Below, in pieces: positions 6,766 through 15,814 of a DNA stretch of 64,000 nucleotides. Position numbers and translations under genes: made by a program. The notes beneath the pieces were generated by a model. It saw only the letters and a list, made by a program, of their open reading frames with translations. It did no database searches and was not told the DNA's origin. Position 1 is the first letter of the stretch; each line of letters begins with the position of its first letter. The stretch spans positions 1 through 64,000 of the forward strand of contig NZ_JAPFFT010000003.1 of NCBI RefSeq assembly GCF_026241105.1. The letters are read 5' to 3'. Source of the stretch: Arthrobacter rhizophilus. Lineage in GTDB: Bacteria > Actinomycetota > Actinomycetes > Actinomycetales > Micrococcaceae.

Positions 6766-7831
6766 GTACGCGTGGACTGTACGTCTACCTGGACGGCATA
6801 TTGTGTGGTCACCTTGAGCAGACTTCGGGCGGCAACCTGACGTTCAAATATGACGATTCGTATCGCTCAGGCTCCAACCCAACGCCCCTGTCCCTTTCCA
6901 TGCCCTTGGCCGTGTTGGTCCATAAGAAGCGTTCGGTACTGCCCTTTCTGCAGGGGCTCCTGCCGGACAACGAGGAGGCGTTGCGAGCCATCGGACGTCG
7001 CTTCTCGGTCTCTCCTAGCAACCCATTCGCGATCCTGGAGCACATTGGCTTCGACGTGGCTGGAGCCATTCAGATTTGCGGCCCGGATGGCCGCCCCACC
7101 GACGGCGTCCTCCAACGGCACGACGTCCGTCCCGTCGTCGAATCAGACGTTGCCACGATGCTGGACCATGCCGTATCGGAATACGCCGACGGTACGCCTT
7201 ACGACGACGGTGCTGGCCGCTTCAGTGTGGCGGGCGCCCAGCCAAAGATCGCGTTGCACAAAATGGCCGACGGCGGATGGGGCGTGCCGAATGAGCGACG
7301 CCGACCACCCACATCCTCAAACCCGCCACCGGCCCGTTCAGCCGGCTCGACGTCGTCGAGCAGATGACCATGCACGCGGCTTCCGTGCTGGGGAATGATG
7401 TCGCCAAGTCAGAAATCGTATCCATCGGCAAGTGGGACGTCTTCGTCACCGAACGCTACGACAGGGCCTTGGATGCCCGCGCAAAGAACTATTCGCTGTT
7501 GCTCCGTGGAAACAACGTGAGCTTGGCGCCCCTCTACGATCTGGCGACATACGCCCCGTATTGGGATGGCACGAGCAGGATCGATAGCGCGATGAATGTC
7601 GGTGGCGAATACAGTCTTGAACGCATCAGTCGGTCGAACCTTGCAGCGCTTGGGCCCAAATTCGGGCTCTCGATCGATCAGGCCAATGAAACCGTCACGG
7701 AAGTCTCCTCCGGCGTCGTCCGGGCCTTTGAGTCCGCCCGCGCGCGGCTCGAAAACCAGGGACCTCAAGTGCGCGCAGTAGCGGACGATGTTCTGGGCGG
7801 ACTGGTCAAGCTCCCACTGGTCGGCGCCTGA
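6762..7831 (+). pseudogene. hipA: hipA toxin kinase, frameshifted and internally deleted
   Basis: The first part (6762-7292) reads a normal HipA N-terminus: GLYVYLDGILCGHL, FLQGLLPDNEEALRAIG and FSVAGAQPKIAL, the nucleotide-binding region. A one-base loss near 7293 shifts the frame; restoring one G gives NGATPTTHILKPA and then RLDVVEQMTMHAA. The second part (7364-7831) carries KNYSLLL and the C-terminus, but ERYDRALDARAKNYS joins the end of one conserved block directly to the TDxHAKN block, so about 90-100 residues of the kinase core are missing and the usual H-A-K-N has R for H. Both lesions make an active HipA unlikely. Confidence 0.8.
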
Positions 7832-7847
7832 CGGCTGGTCCCAACGC

Positions 7848-7914
7848 AAAAAACCGCAGCTTGTTTCCCATCCCGGTCCTTGAAGGCGGGGTTTGGGAAA
7901 CAAGCTGCGGTTCC
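7848..7914. terminator. Bidirectional terminator between hipA and cysN
   Basis: AACCGCAGCTTGTTTCCCA at 7852-7870 is repeated perfectly in inverse at 7894-7912, a 19-bp stem with a 23-base loop, flanked by an A-run on the left. The genes on either side converge here (hipA from the left, cysN from the right), so it can serve both. Confidence 0.8.
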
Positions 7915-7928
7915 AGTCACCAAGAAAG

Positions 7929-9341
7929 TCAGATGACGTAACGTTCGTCCTCATGGTCGCCCGGGTGGTCCTTCACCAAACCGGCGGCCAAGGTGTTGCC
8001 GTCCACGGGATCGATCACCAGGAACGCGCCCGTGCGGCGGTGGTGCAGGTAATTCTCGAGGGGCAACGGCGCGGCGAGTCGAAGCTGGGCGTTGCCAATG
8101 TCGTTCAGTTCAAGGCTGGAGGCAGCCTCCACGTTGAACGTGGCCAGGTCCAGCTTGCCGGTCACATTGCGCACCAGCGCCTGGACAGTGCGGGTGCCAT
8201 GCTTCACGATCACCTTGGCACCTTCGCGCAGCGGCTTCGGCGAGAGCCAGCACAGCGCTGCGTACAGGTCAGCCGAGCTCTCGCGCACCGTTCCTGCCGC
8301 GGCAATGGTGTCACCGCGGGCGATGTCGATCTCATCGGCCAAGCGGATCGCCACGGACTGAGGAGCAGTGGCCTCGGCCAAGTCGTTGCCGGCGAAGTCG
8401 ATCCCCGTCACCGTGGTGATCCGGGGCTCGTGGCCCGGGCTCAGGACGGTGACCTTGTCGCCGAGCTTCACGGTTCCTTCCGTGATCTGGCCGGCGTAGG
8501 CACGGTAGTCGCGGTACGCCTCGACGTCGAGGCCTGCGGCGACGGCGTCGGGGGCCAGCGCGCCTTGCGGGCGGATGACCAGCTGGACCGGGAAGCGGAA
8601 GCTTTCCAGGTGGCTTTCAAGTTCGTCGGCGGCCGGAAGGGTTTCCAGGACCTCGAGCAGTGCGGGCCCGCTGTACCAGGGGGTGCGGTCCGAGCGGTCC
8701 ACCACGTTGTCGCCGTCGAGCGCTGAAACCGGGATGACCACGACGTCGGCAATGCCATCGCTGCCCAAGCCAAGCTCGCGGGCAACCTTCTGCACGTCCG
8801 TCTCGATTTCGCGGAAGACGGACTCGCGGAAGTCCACGAGGTCGATCTTGTTCACGGCGACAATCACGTGCGCCACGCGCAACAGCTGCAGCACGGACAA
8901 GTGCCGGCGGGTCTGCTCCAAGACTCCCTTGCGGGCGTCAATGAGTACGACGACGGCGTCCGCGGTAGACGCGCCGGTCACCGTGTTCTTGGTGTACTGA
9001 ACATGGCCCGGGCAGTCCGCGAGGATGAAGCTGCGACGGTCGGTGGCGAAGTAGCGGTATGCGACGTCGATGGTGATGCCTTGTTCCCGCTCGGCACGAA
9101 GGCCATCGGTCAGGAGGGCAAGGTCGATCGCCTGAGTGCCTGTGGCGCCGGCTCCACCGAAGCCACGGTCCGCTGAGGTGCGGGCCACAGCGTCGAGCTG
9201 GTCGGCGAGGATCGCCTTGGAATCGTGAAGCAAGCGTCCCACCAGGGTGGACTTGCCGTCGTCGACGGACCCAGCAGTGGCAAAGCGAAACAGGGTGGAT
9301 TCGCGCAGGCCGCTCTCAAGGAGTGAAGTCTCAGTGCTCAT
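7929..9341 (-). CDS. cysN: Sulfate adenylyltransferase subunit 1 (GTPase)
   Basis: The 470-residue GTP-binding subunit of ATP sulfurylase couples GTP hydrolysis to APS formation with CysD. Visible GTPase motifs are G1 GSVDDGKST (residues 24-32), G3 DCPGH and G4 NKID, followed by EF-Tu-like beta-barrel domains. No APS kinase domain is fused at the C-terminus. Its ATG at 9341 shares one base with the cysD stop (TAATG), so translation is coupled. It is the last gene of the sir-cysH-cysD-cysN operon. Confidence 0.95.
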   Translation of the reverse strand: MSTETSLLESGLRESTLFRFATAGSVDDGKSTLVGRLLHDSKAILADQLDAVARTSADRGFGGAGATGTQAIDLALLTDGLRAEREQGITIDVAYRYFATDRRSFILADCPGHVQYTKNTVTGASTADAVVVLIDARKGVLEQTRRHLSVLQLLRVAHVIVAVNKIDLVDFRESVFREIETDVQKVARELGLGSDGIADVVVIPVSALDGDNVVDRSDRTPWYSGPALLEVLETLPAADELESHLESFRFPVQLVIRPQGALAPDAVAAGLDVEAYRDYRAYAGQITEGTVKLGDKVTVLSPGHEPRITTVTGIDFAGNDLAEATAPQSVAIRLADEIDIARGDTIAAAGTVRESSADLYAALCWLSPKPLREGAKVIVKHGTRTVQALVRNVTGKLDLATFNVEAASSLELNDIGNAQLRLAAPLPLENYLHHRRTGAFLVIDPVDGNTLAAGLVKDHPGDHEDERYVI

Positions 9342-10327
9342 TAGAAGTAGCCGTCCTTCTTGCGGTCTTCCATGGCTGCCTCGGAGATGCGGTCATCTGC
9401 ACGGGTGGCGCCACGTTCGGTGAGTGTGGATGCGGCAACTTCGACAACCACGTCGGCAACGGTGCGGGCGTCGGAAAGGACGGCGCCGGTGCAGGACATG
9501 TCGCCTACGGTGCGGTAACGCACGAGCTTCGTAATGACTTCCTCATGGGGTTTAGGCATGGAGACCTCACCCACTGCGCGCCACATGCCGTCGCGCTCGT
9601 AGACTTCGCGCTCGTGGGCGTAGTACAAACCGGGCAACTCAATGCCTTCGCGCTCGATGTAGCGCCAGACGTCCAGCTCGGTCCAGTTGCTGATGGGGAA
9701 TGCCCGGACGTGCTGGCCCACGGTGTGGCGGCCGTTGTACAGGTTCCACAATTCGGGGCGCTGATTGCGGGGATCCCACTGGCCGAATTCGTCACGCAGG
9801 CTCAGGATGCGCTCCTTGGCACGGGCCTTGTCCTCGTCGCGACGGCCGCCGCCGAAAACGGCGTCGAACTTGTTGCGCTGGATGGCATCCAGGAGCGGCA
9901 CGGTCTGCAGCGGGTTGCGGGTGCCGTCGGCACGTTCGGCGAGTTCGCCGCGGTCGATGAACTCCTGCACGGAGCCAACCACGAGCTTGAGGCCCAGGCG
10001 CTCCACCGTGCGATCACGGAAATCAATGACCTCAGGGAAGTTATGGCCAGTGTCCACGTGCAAGACGGGGAACGGTACCTTGCCCGGCCAGAACGCCTTG
10101 GTAGCCAGGTGCAGCATGACCACGGAGTCCTTGCCGCCGGAGAACAGCAACGCAGGCTTCTCGAACTCGGCAACAACCTCGCGGATGATGTGGATGGCCT
10201 CGGACTCGAGGGTGTCGAGGCTGGACAGGCGGGCCGAACGCAGAGCCGGAGCGGCAGTCGGCGTCTCAGCAGCGTCGGTTTCCAGCACAGACAACTCCAG
10301 GTCCTCGTTGGTGATTTGGGTGCTCAT
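9341..10327 (-). CDS. cysD: Sulfate adenylyltransferase subunit 2
   Basis: The ATG at 10327 overlaps the cysH stop (ATGA). The 328-residue protein carries the adenine-nucleotide alpha-hydrolase PP-loop SGGKDS at residues 63-68, then HVDTGHNFPEVIDFRD and GGGRRDEDKARAKER, which are CysD hallmarks. It catalyses adenylylation of sulfate to APS in complex with CysN. Compared with typical CysD (about 300 residues) it has an extended Ala/Thr-rich N-terminus of about 30 residues. Confidence 0.95.
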   Translation of the reverse strand: MSTQITNEDLELSVLETDAAETPTAAPALRSARLSSLDTLESEAIHIIREVVAEFEKPALLFSGGKDSVVMLHLATKAFWPGKVPFPVLHVDTGHNFPEVIDFRDRTVERLGLKLVVGSVQEFIDRGELAERADGTRNPLQTVPLLDAIQRNKFDAVFGGGRRDEDKARAKERILSLRDEFGQWDPRNQRPELWNLYNGRHTVGQHVRAFPISNWTELDVWRYIEREGIELPGLYYAHEREVYERDGMWRAVGEVSMPKPHEEVITKLVRYRTVGDMSCTGAVLSDARTVADVVVEVAASTLTERGATRADDRISEAAMEDRKKDGYF

Positions 10328-11040
10328 ACGTGTAGTCCGCATTCTGTCTTGTCGGTTCCTGCCCAGCGGCCGGAGCGGGGGTCCGCTCCCGGGGCCACTT
10401 TCCTGGTGCACGGCTGGCATCCGATGGACGGGTAGCCCTGGCTCAGGAGGGGGTTGACGGGAAGGATGTTGTCTTCGGAGTACTGGACCAACTGGTCGAA
10501 GCTCCAATCGGCCATCGGGTTGACCTTGACCAGGCCGTTCGTCTCGTCCCAGGTGATCAGCGGAGTGTTGGTCCGGGTGGGGGCCTCGTCGCGGCGGACA
10601 CCGGTGAACCAGACTTCGTAGCCGGCCAGGGTCCGCCGCAGCGGCTGGACCTTCCGGAGCGCGCAGCACTGGGCGGCGTCGCGGGCGAAGAGGTCCTTGC
10701 CGAGAAGGCGGTCCTGCTGCTCCACGGTGTTCTCCGGGAGCACGTCCACGATGTTCACACGCAGGTTCGCGGCGACCTCATCCCGTGTGGCGTGGGTTTC
10801 CGGGAAGTGGTAGCCAGTCTCCAGGAAGAGAACGTCGACGCCGGGAAACTGGTCCGCGACAAGAGCCGGCAGCACGGCGTCGGCCATCGAGCAGGCCACG
10901 GCGACGGCGGGCAAGTCGAAGTTGCGGGCCACCCAGGCGATGACGTCGCGGGCGGGCGCGTTCCAGCCGAGCTCTGCGGCACCGGATTCGGCCAGGGCCT
11001 TGAGTTCGTCGTGGGAGCGGAGCTTGGTGCTGGTAGTCAC
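10324..11040 (-). CDS. cysH: Assimilatory APS/PAPS reductase
   Basis: The 238-residue protein reduces (phospho)adenylylsulfate to sulfite. Cys125-Cys126 (CCALRKVQP) and Cys208-x2-Cys211 (GCQPCTR) are the four [4Fe-4S] ligands diagnostic of APS-type reductases, and Cys234 in the C-terminal ECGLH is the catalytic cysteine. With no APS kinase in the operon, APS is the likely substrate. Its GTG start overlaps the sulfite reductase stop (GTGA), continuing the coupled series. Confidence 0.93.
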   Translation of the reverse strand: MTTSTKLRSHDELKALAESGAAELGWNAPARDVIAWVARNFDLPAVAVACSMADAVLPALVADQFPGVDVLFLETGYHFPETHATRDEVAANLRVNIVDVLPENTVEQQDRLLGKDLFARDAAQCCALRKVQPLRRTLAGYEVWFTGVRRDEAPTRTNTPLITWDETNGLVKVNPMADWSFDQLVQYSEDNILPVNPLLSQGYPSIGCQPCTRKVAPGADPRSGRWAGTDKTECGLHV

Positions 11041-12782
11041 TGGAGATCTCCTTCATCTGCGGAGTGTGCCCATTCGGCGAAGGTCTGGCCTTCGGCGCGG
11101 TCTGCCACGAATTTCCGGACTACCCGTTCTACGTAATCGGGCAGGTCCTCGACGTAAACCTTGAGGCCGCGCACCGTGCGGCCGAGGCCTGCTTCTTCGC
11201 GGTCGGAGGAAGCCAACCCGCCGCCCAAGTGAACCTGGAAGCCGGGGGTGGGGTCGCCGTCGGGCGTTGGCAGCATCATGCCCTTGAGCCCGATGTCCGC
11301 GGTCTGGATGCGGGCGCAGGAGTTGGGGCAGCCGTTGATGTGCAGGGATAGTGCCTGTGGCAGCTGACCGCTGTCCGCGAGGTCGGCCAGGCGGCGTTCC
11401 AGTTCGGCGATGGCGGTGGCTGCGGTGACCTTGGTTTCCACGATGGCAAGCTTGCAGAACTCGATGCCGGTGCAGGCGATGGTGCCGCGGCGGAACACGG
11501 ACGGACGGGCGGAGAGGCCCAGTGCGTCCAGTTCGGCGACGAGCGGTTCCACCTGCTCTTTGGCGACGTCCAGCACAACGATCTTCTGGTGCGGCGTGGT
11601 GCGCAGGCGGAAGGATCCACGGGCTTCGAGGGTGTCGGCCAGCTTCACGAGCTGGCTGCCGGACAAGCGTCCTGCCAGCGGGGTGGCGCCGATGAAGAAC
11701 TTGCCGTCCTTCTGTTCGTGCACTCCAACGTGATCGCCGGGTGTAGAAGGCTTGGGCGCCGCCGGGCCGTCCGCAAGCTTGAAGCCGAGGTATTCGTCTT
11801 CAAGGATCTGGCGGAACTTCTCCGGACCCCAGTCGGCCAAGAGGAACTTCAGGCGGGCCTTGGTGCGCATGCGGCGGTAACCGTAGTCGCGGAAGATGCT
11901 GGTGACGCCGAGCCATACTTCGGCGGCTTCCTCGGGCTTCACGAACGCGCCGAGCCGCTTGGCCAGCATGGGGTTCGTGGAGAGCGCGCCACCCACCCAG
12001 AGGTCGTAGCCGACACCAAGTTCGGGGTGGACCATGCCAACCAAGCCGAAGTCGTTGATCTCGTGGACAACGTCCTGCGAGGGGTGGCCGGTGATGGCGG
12101 TCTTGTACTTGCGCGGCAGGTTGGCGAGCTCGGGATCGCCAATGAAGCGCTCCGCGAGTTCGTGGATCAGCGGCGTGGGGTCGATGATCTCGTCCTTGGC
12201 GATACCGGCGACCGGGGAGCCCAGGATGACGCGCGGGACGTCGCCGCAGGCCTCGGTGGTGGACAGGCCAACGGATTCGAGGCGACGCCAGATCTCCGGC
12301 ACGTCCTCAACGCGGATCCAGTGCAGCTGGATGTTCTGGCGGTCAGTCAGGTCGGCGCTTCCGCGAGCGAAGTCAACGGAAATCTGGCCGATCACCCGCA
12401 GTTGCTCGGTGGTGAGCGCACCGCCGTCGATCCTGACGCGAAGCATGAAGTACTTGTCCTCGAGCTCGTGCGGCTCAAGCGTGGCGGTCTTGCCGCCGTC
12501 GATCCCGGGCTTGCGCTGGGTGTACAGGCCCCACCAGCGGAAGCGGCCGTGCAGGTCCGTGCCGTCGATCGAGTCGAAGCCGTGCTTGGAGTAGACAGAC
12601 TCGATACGCTCGCGGACGTTCAGCCCGTTGTCTTCCTGCTTCCAGGTCTCGTTGGCGTTGAGCGGCGTGGTGCCGTCAACCTTCCACTGGCCATGGGGTT
12701 TAGCGGCAGGACGGGCGGTGCGGGCCGGGCGCTTGGGTGCAGCCTCGTCCGCAGACGCTCCGGCTAGAGCTGTATCAGTCAT
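11037..12782 (-). CDS. sir: Ferredoxin-dependent sulfite reductase (NirA/Sir family)
   Basis: I start at ATG 12782 (MTDTALAG); the upstream 12 codons look like leader sequence. The 581-residue protein has two ferredoxin-like/siroheme half domains and the siroheme/[4Fe-4S] cysteines CTGIEFC (C-x5-C) and CPNSC (C-x3-C) in the C-terminal third. It performs the six-electron reduction of sulfite to sulfide. The family also includes nitrite reductases, but being first gene of the cysHDN operon and facing a chelatase gene fixes the sulfur role. Confidence 0.92.
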   Translation of the reverse strand: MTDTALAGASADEAAPKRPARTARPAAKPHGQWKVDGTTPLNANETWKQEDNGLNVRERIESVYSKHGFDSIDGTDLHGRFRWWGLYTQRKPGIDGGKTATLEPHELEDKYFMLRVRIDGGALTTEQLRVIGQISVDFARGSADLTDRQNIQLHWIRVEDVPEIWRRLESVGLSTTEACGDVPRVILGSPVAGIAKDEIIDPTPLIHELAERFIGDPELANLPRKYKTAITGHPSQDVVHEINDFGLVGMVHPELGVGYDLWVGGALSTNPMLAKRLGAFVKPEEAAEVWLGVTSIFRDYGYRRMRTKARLKFLLADWGPEKFRQILEDEYLGFKLADGPAAPKPSTPGDHVGVHEQKDGKFFIGATPLAGRLSGSQLVKLADTLEARGSFRLRTTPHQKIVVLDVAKEQVEPLVAELDALGLSARPSVFRRGTIACTGIEFCKLAIVETKVTAATAIAELERRLADLADSGQLPQALSLHINGCPNSCARIQTADIGLKGMMLPTPDGDPTPGFQVHLGGGLASSDREEAGLGRTVRGLKVYVEDLPDYVERVVRKFVADRAEGQTFAEWAHSADEGDLQ

Positions 12783-12806
12783 GCATCGACTGTAGAACCG
12801 CCCAGA

Positions 12807-12829
12807 TTTCTCCAACAATGGAGCAGAAA
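12807..12829. promoter_or_regulatory. Imperfect palindrome upstream of sir operon
   Basis: TTTCTCCAACAATGGAG and the following CAGAAA form an imperfect inverted repeat centred about 35 bp upstream of the sir ATG. It lies in the 132-bp gap between sir and the CbiX-like gene, the only space for the operon promoter. A sulfur-responsive operator is possible but nothing identifies the regulator. Confidence 0.3.
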
Positions 12830-12914
12830 CGAAGAGTCACCTAGGGAAACATTTCGTCACGAACCGCCGTCGGACCTTGTTCGAGAGGCCCCGCTATGCA
12901 TTCGAAAGAACGGT

Positions 12915-13613
12915 TCAGGAACGTGCGGCGAGGACTGCGTCGTAGCGTTCCAGGGCGATCTCCGCGAGCACCGGAGAAGGCAGCAGTGGCGCCGTCACGA
13001 CGTCGGCCCCGGCTTTGGACAGTTGGTCGTGGAAGTAGCCCGTGGCCAACAGATACGAGGACACCACAACCCGGCCGCCGTCTTCGGTGAGTTCCGCGCG
13101 CAGGGCCGCGACGCCGTCGGGCACATTCGGTTCGGCACTTGCGCCATAGGCGACGCGCACCTTATTGGGCAGCAGCTCGGCGAGCTGACGCGCCTGCTCT
13201 TCCGAATCGACGGAACCGTCCGGCAAGGATGAGCCCGCGGCGGCGAGCAGGACGCCGTCGTCGTCGCCCAGGCCGGCGTCGCGCAACCGTGCGGCGAGCA
13301 GCTCCGCGAGCCGCGGATCCGGCCCCAGCGGCGGTGCCGCGGACACTTCCGGACGGGACCTGATCGCCTTGGGGATGTCCACCTTGACGTGGTAGCCCGT
13401 GCTGAGCAGCAAAGGAACGACGACGGCGGGGGTGCCTTCCGGGAGGCCCGCCACCACGCCGGACAACTCGGGTTCCTGGACGTCGACGTAGGCTTCAACA
13501 ACAGTCAGGCCAGGACGGAGTGCCTCGATTTCAGCCATGACCCGGCGGATGGCGGCCTGCCCTTCGACGTTCCGGGTTCCGTGGGCGCACGCGATCAAGA
13601 CGGGGCTGTTCAT
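12915..13613 (-). CDS. Sirohydrochlorin chelatase-like protein (CbiX/SirB)
   Basis: I start at ATG 13613 (MNSPVLIACAHGTR), since the upstream 21 codons overlap a divergent promoter. The 232-residue protein has an N-terminal CAHGTR with the metal-binding histidine, then VEAYVDVQEPEL and PLLLSTGYHVKVDIP, the second conserved histidine region of class II chelatases. The two halves look like duplicated CbiX modules. It would insert iron into sirohydrochlorin to make siroheme for the sulfite reductase next door. It shares strand and direction with sir but is upstream of it with its own gap of 132 bp. Confidence 0.85.
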   Translation of the reverse strand: MNSPVLIACAHGTRNVEGQAAIRRVMAEIEALRPGLTVVEAYVDVQEPELSGVVAGLPEGTPAVVVPLLLSTGYHVKVDIPKAIRSRPEVSAAPPLGPDPRLAELLAARLRDAGLGDDDGVLLAAAGSSLPDGSVDSEEQARQLAELLPNKVRVAYGASAEPNVPDGVAALRAELTEDGGRVVVSSYLLATGYFHDQLSKAGADVVTAPLLPSPVLAEIALERYDAVLAARS

Positions 13614-13664
13614 GGGTGCAAGCGTAACGTTGGGCAAGCATGATCGCCCGTCTGTGAACGAAGA

Positions 13665-14348
13665 ATGGAGCTGCATTTGTTCACGTTTGACCTCGCGCTG
13701 GTATGGCTGGATCTGGCCGGCGTGTTCTTTTTCGCTGTGTCCGGGTCCTTGCTCGCGGCCAAGAAGCAGTTCGACATCATCGGCTCCCTTCTCTTGGCTT
13801 CGCTCGTGTCACTGGGCGGCGGCGTCATCCGCGACATCATCATCAACGCCGGCCCGCCCGCGGCGTTCACCAACCCGGTCTACTTGCTGCCGCCGTTGTT
13901 GGCCGCCGTGCTGGTGTACTTCCTGTTTTCAAGCATCCAACGCTTTACCTCGCTGTTGACCCTGTTCGACGCCGGCGGCCTGGCATTGTTCTGCATCACC
14001 GGAACGCTCAAGGCGCTGGCCGCGGGGATGAATCCGGTGGCTGCAGTCCTGTTGGGCGTCACCACGGCCGTGGGCGGCGGACTGCTCCGCGACATCACCG
14101 CCAACGAAATCCCCACGCTCTTCGATGCCCGGGATCTGTACGCCCTGCCGGCCTTCAGCGGAGCGGCACTGACGGCCTTGCTCTGGAACACGGGTGCCTT
14201 CAACGGGCTGACCGCTGCCCTGATTGCCGCCTTGGTTTTCGCCTTCCGGGTGGTGGCTTGGCGACGCGGTTGGCGAGTGCCCTTGGCGGTCCGCGGATGG
14301 CATCGCGCCGGGGTCTCGACAGGCGCCGATTCACGTGCCCGCGATTAG
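13665..14348 (+). CDS. TRIC/UPF0126-family membrane channel protein
   Basis: The 227-residue protein has about seven hydrophobic segments and two copies of the GG(G)xxRD motif (SLGGGVIRDIIIN and AVGGGLLRDITAN). These are the signature of the bacterial TRIC (YadS/UPF0126) trimeric intracellular cation channel-like family with internal pseudo-symmetry. The start ATG lies 51 bp from the divergent chelatase start. The C-terminal tail after residue 205 is basic and probably cytoplasmic. The transported ion is not evident from sequence. Confidence 0.85.
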   Translation: MELHLFTFDLALVWLDLAGVFFFAVSGSLLAAKKQFDIIGSLLLASLVSLGGGVIRDIIINAGPPAAFTNPVYLLPPLLAAVLVYFLFSSIQRFTSLLTLFDAGGLALFCITGTLKALAAGMNPVAAVLLGVTTAVGGGLLRDITANEIPTLFDARDLYALPAFSGAALTALLWNTGAFNGLTAALIAALVFAFRVVAWRRGWRVPLAVRGWHRAGVSTGADSRARD

Positions 14349-14361
14349 CTAGGATGGGAGC

Positions 14362-14784
14362 ATGACTGACATGTTCCTCGAGAAGTTCCGCGCGCTTGTA
14401 CCGAAGTATCTCGAGGACGAATGGCAGGAAGAAGACGGCCTCACCGCCTCCGAGCTGAACGAAGCCTTGGCCGCCCACTCGTTCACCGTTCCCATGGTTT
14501 TGCGCGAGTTCTACCTTGCGATCGGTGGTTGCGAGGACCTCATGGAGGCTTACCACTACTTCTGGGACCCCGAGGAACTCGAAGTGGACGACGAAGGCTT
14601 CCTCATGTTCCTGGAGGACGAAGAAGAGCAATTCACCTGGGGCTTCCGCGTAGGCGACCTTGGCGTCCCGGATCCCATCGTTTGGCGCCGCAACAACGCC
14701 CGCGGCCAGTGGAAATCCGAAGAAGGCACGTTCTCCGAGTTCGTGTTCGACATGTTCGACTGGGCTTTCAGCGACGAAGACTGA
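14362..14784 (+). CDS. SMI1/KNR4 (SUKH)-like small acidic protein
   Basis: The 140-residue, strongly acidic protein starts with ATG 14 bp after the TRIC gene. The segment VPMVLREFYLAIGGCEDLM, then YHYFWDPEEL and FLMFLEDEEEQFTWGF, follows the SUKH fold pattern (helix, YxxxGG, then an EEQ..W.. strand region). SUKH proteins include immunity proteins against contact-dependent toxins but also housekeeping members. No toxin is adjacent, so I do not assign an immunity role. Confidence 0.6.
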   Translation: MTDMFLEKFRALVPKYLEDEWQEEDGLTASELNEALAAHSFTVPMVLREFYLAIGGCEDLMEAYHYFWDPEELEVDDEGFLMFLEDEEEQFTWGFRVGDLGVPDPIVWRRNNARGQWKSEEGTFSEFVFDMFDWAFSDED

Positions 14785-14812
14785 GGGTTGGGTTTGTTTT
14801 AGCGGAGACCGG

Positions 14813-14909
14813 AGCCTTCTCCCCACCTTTGGGCTGCCTCTAGGGCCCGGGCCCCTTGTTTCTAAGGGCACTCCGGTCCCCGCCTGGCCAAAACCGGGGA
14901 GTTTCAGCG
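14813..14909. repeat. ~100-bp palindromic-ended repeat, copy 1
   Basis: Begins TTCTCCCCACCTTTGGG and ends CCAAAACCGGGGAG plus TTTCAGCGG. The right end matches the right end of the copy at 34639-34735 (GCCAAACGTGGGGAG then ATTCAGCGG). Terminal arms are inverted relative to each other. It follows the SUKH-like gene and abuts the 3' end of the DUF559 gene; it can also serve as a transcription terminator. Confidence 0.7.
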
Positions 14910-14924
14910 GCATCCGTGACGGAT

Positions 14925-15743
14925 TCAGCGGCATCCTTGGCGAAGGACCTGGAGAACCTCGGCACGCACGGTTTCCCGCTGATACACAATCTGCGAATAG
15001 TCGTATCTGAGAACCAGAAAGCCTTTCACCGTTCCTGCGTTATTGCGGCGCCTATCCTTCTTGACCTGCCGGGGCTGAAGATGGCTCTCACCGTCCACCT
15101 CCACAATCAGCTTTCCCTCCAGCAAGAAGTCGACGATGCCGATTCCGGACAATTCGACCTGTGTCTCGGTCCGGATGCCTGCTTGACGAAAAAGTATCCG
15201 CGCCAAGACCTCGATGGGAGAATCTGCCGAGCCATCGACGAGTGAGAGCACCTTTCGGGCCGCCCCGTTCCGGTTGCCAGGCAGCCTCTCACGGAGGTAA
15301 TCAAGGTTGGTTCGTCCTTGGAGGAGGGCACTTTCCACCATGACGGCCGCCTCGACGTCGGGCAGGCAACGGAGGGAATGCAGCAAGGTATCTGTAAGGC
15401 TGGCCACTGGTCGGATGTGCCGAGTCTCCACCACTGACTCACGGTGGACCACAAATCCCTTGGCGTTGCCGTGCCTGCACAGTAAATGGGGGGTCCGAGG
15501 TTCGTGCAGAACCCAGATGCCGTTGTGACGGGCGCCGGATGCACACGTGAGCAGTCCGTTGGCGCTGAGGGCAGCGACGATATCTTCCTGGGCACCCGGC
15601 AAGGCCAGCACACCCCAGCGTCGCCGCACGACTTTGCTGCCAACAACCGCAGCCCGAATGGCACGATCGGAGAAACCAGCCTGCTTCACCGTGGAGGTTC
15701 TCGCAGCCGAGCCAGCGTATTTGAGGAAGCCAACGAGGTCCAT
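14925..15743 (-). CDS. AbiEi-like/DUF559-type nuclease-fold protein
   Basis: The 272-residue protein starts with ATG 15743. The N-terminal ~60 residues look like a winged helix (VKQAGFSDRAIRAAVVGSKV, RRRWGVLAL) as in AbiEi-type antitoxin-like proteins. The C-terminal third (GIVDFLLEGKLIVEVDGESH) has the Asp...Glu-x-Asp arrangement of DUF559, a Vsr/PD-(D/E)xK nuclease fold. Proteins of this architecture are common in Arthrobacter-type genomes, usually annotated as endonuclease-domain proteins of unknown role. This copy is flanked on both sides by the ~100-bp repeat (14813-14909 and 15815-15908). A second paralogue is at 37920-38873. Confidence 0.7.
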   Translation of the reverse strand: MDLVGFLKYAGSAARTSTVKQAGFSDRAIRAAVVGSKVVRRRWGVLALPGAQEDIVAALSANGLLTCASGARHNGIWVLHEPRTPHLLCRHGNAKGFVVHRESVVETRHIRPVASLTDTLLHSLRCLPDVEAAVMVESALLQGRTNLDYLRERLPGNRNGAARKVLSLVDGSADSPIEVLARILFRQAGIRTETQVELSGIGIVDFLLEGKLIVEVDGESHLQPRQVKKDRRRNNAGTVKGFLVLRYDYSQIVYQRETVRAEVLQVLRQGCR

Positions 15744-15814
15744 GAGAAAACTTCAGCAGTTTGGCGTTGACGCCGGAAGGTGAAGGCTTCGCTATGTGGA
15801 TAAGAGTGTAGGCG

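Noticed and set aside
7929..9341. CysNC fusion with APS kinase
   Set aside because: The protein ends after the EF-Tu-like barrels at 470 residues and no second P-loop follows.
10324..10669. Longer N-terminus for cysD up to 10669
   Set aside because: That part is an alternative reading of cysH; the ATG at 10327 overlapping the cysH stop gives the conserved CysD start.
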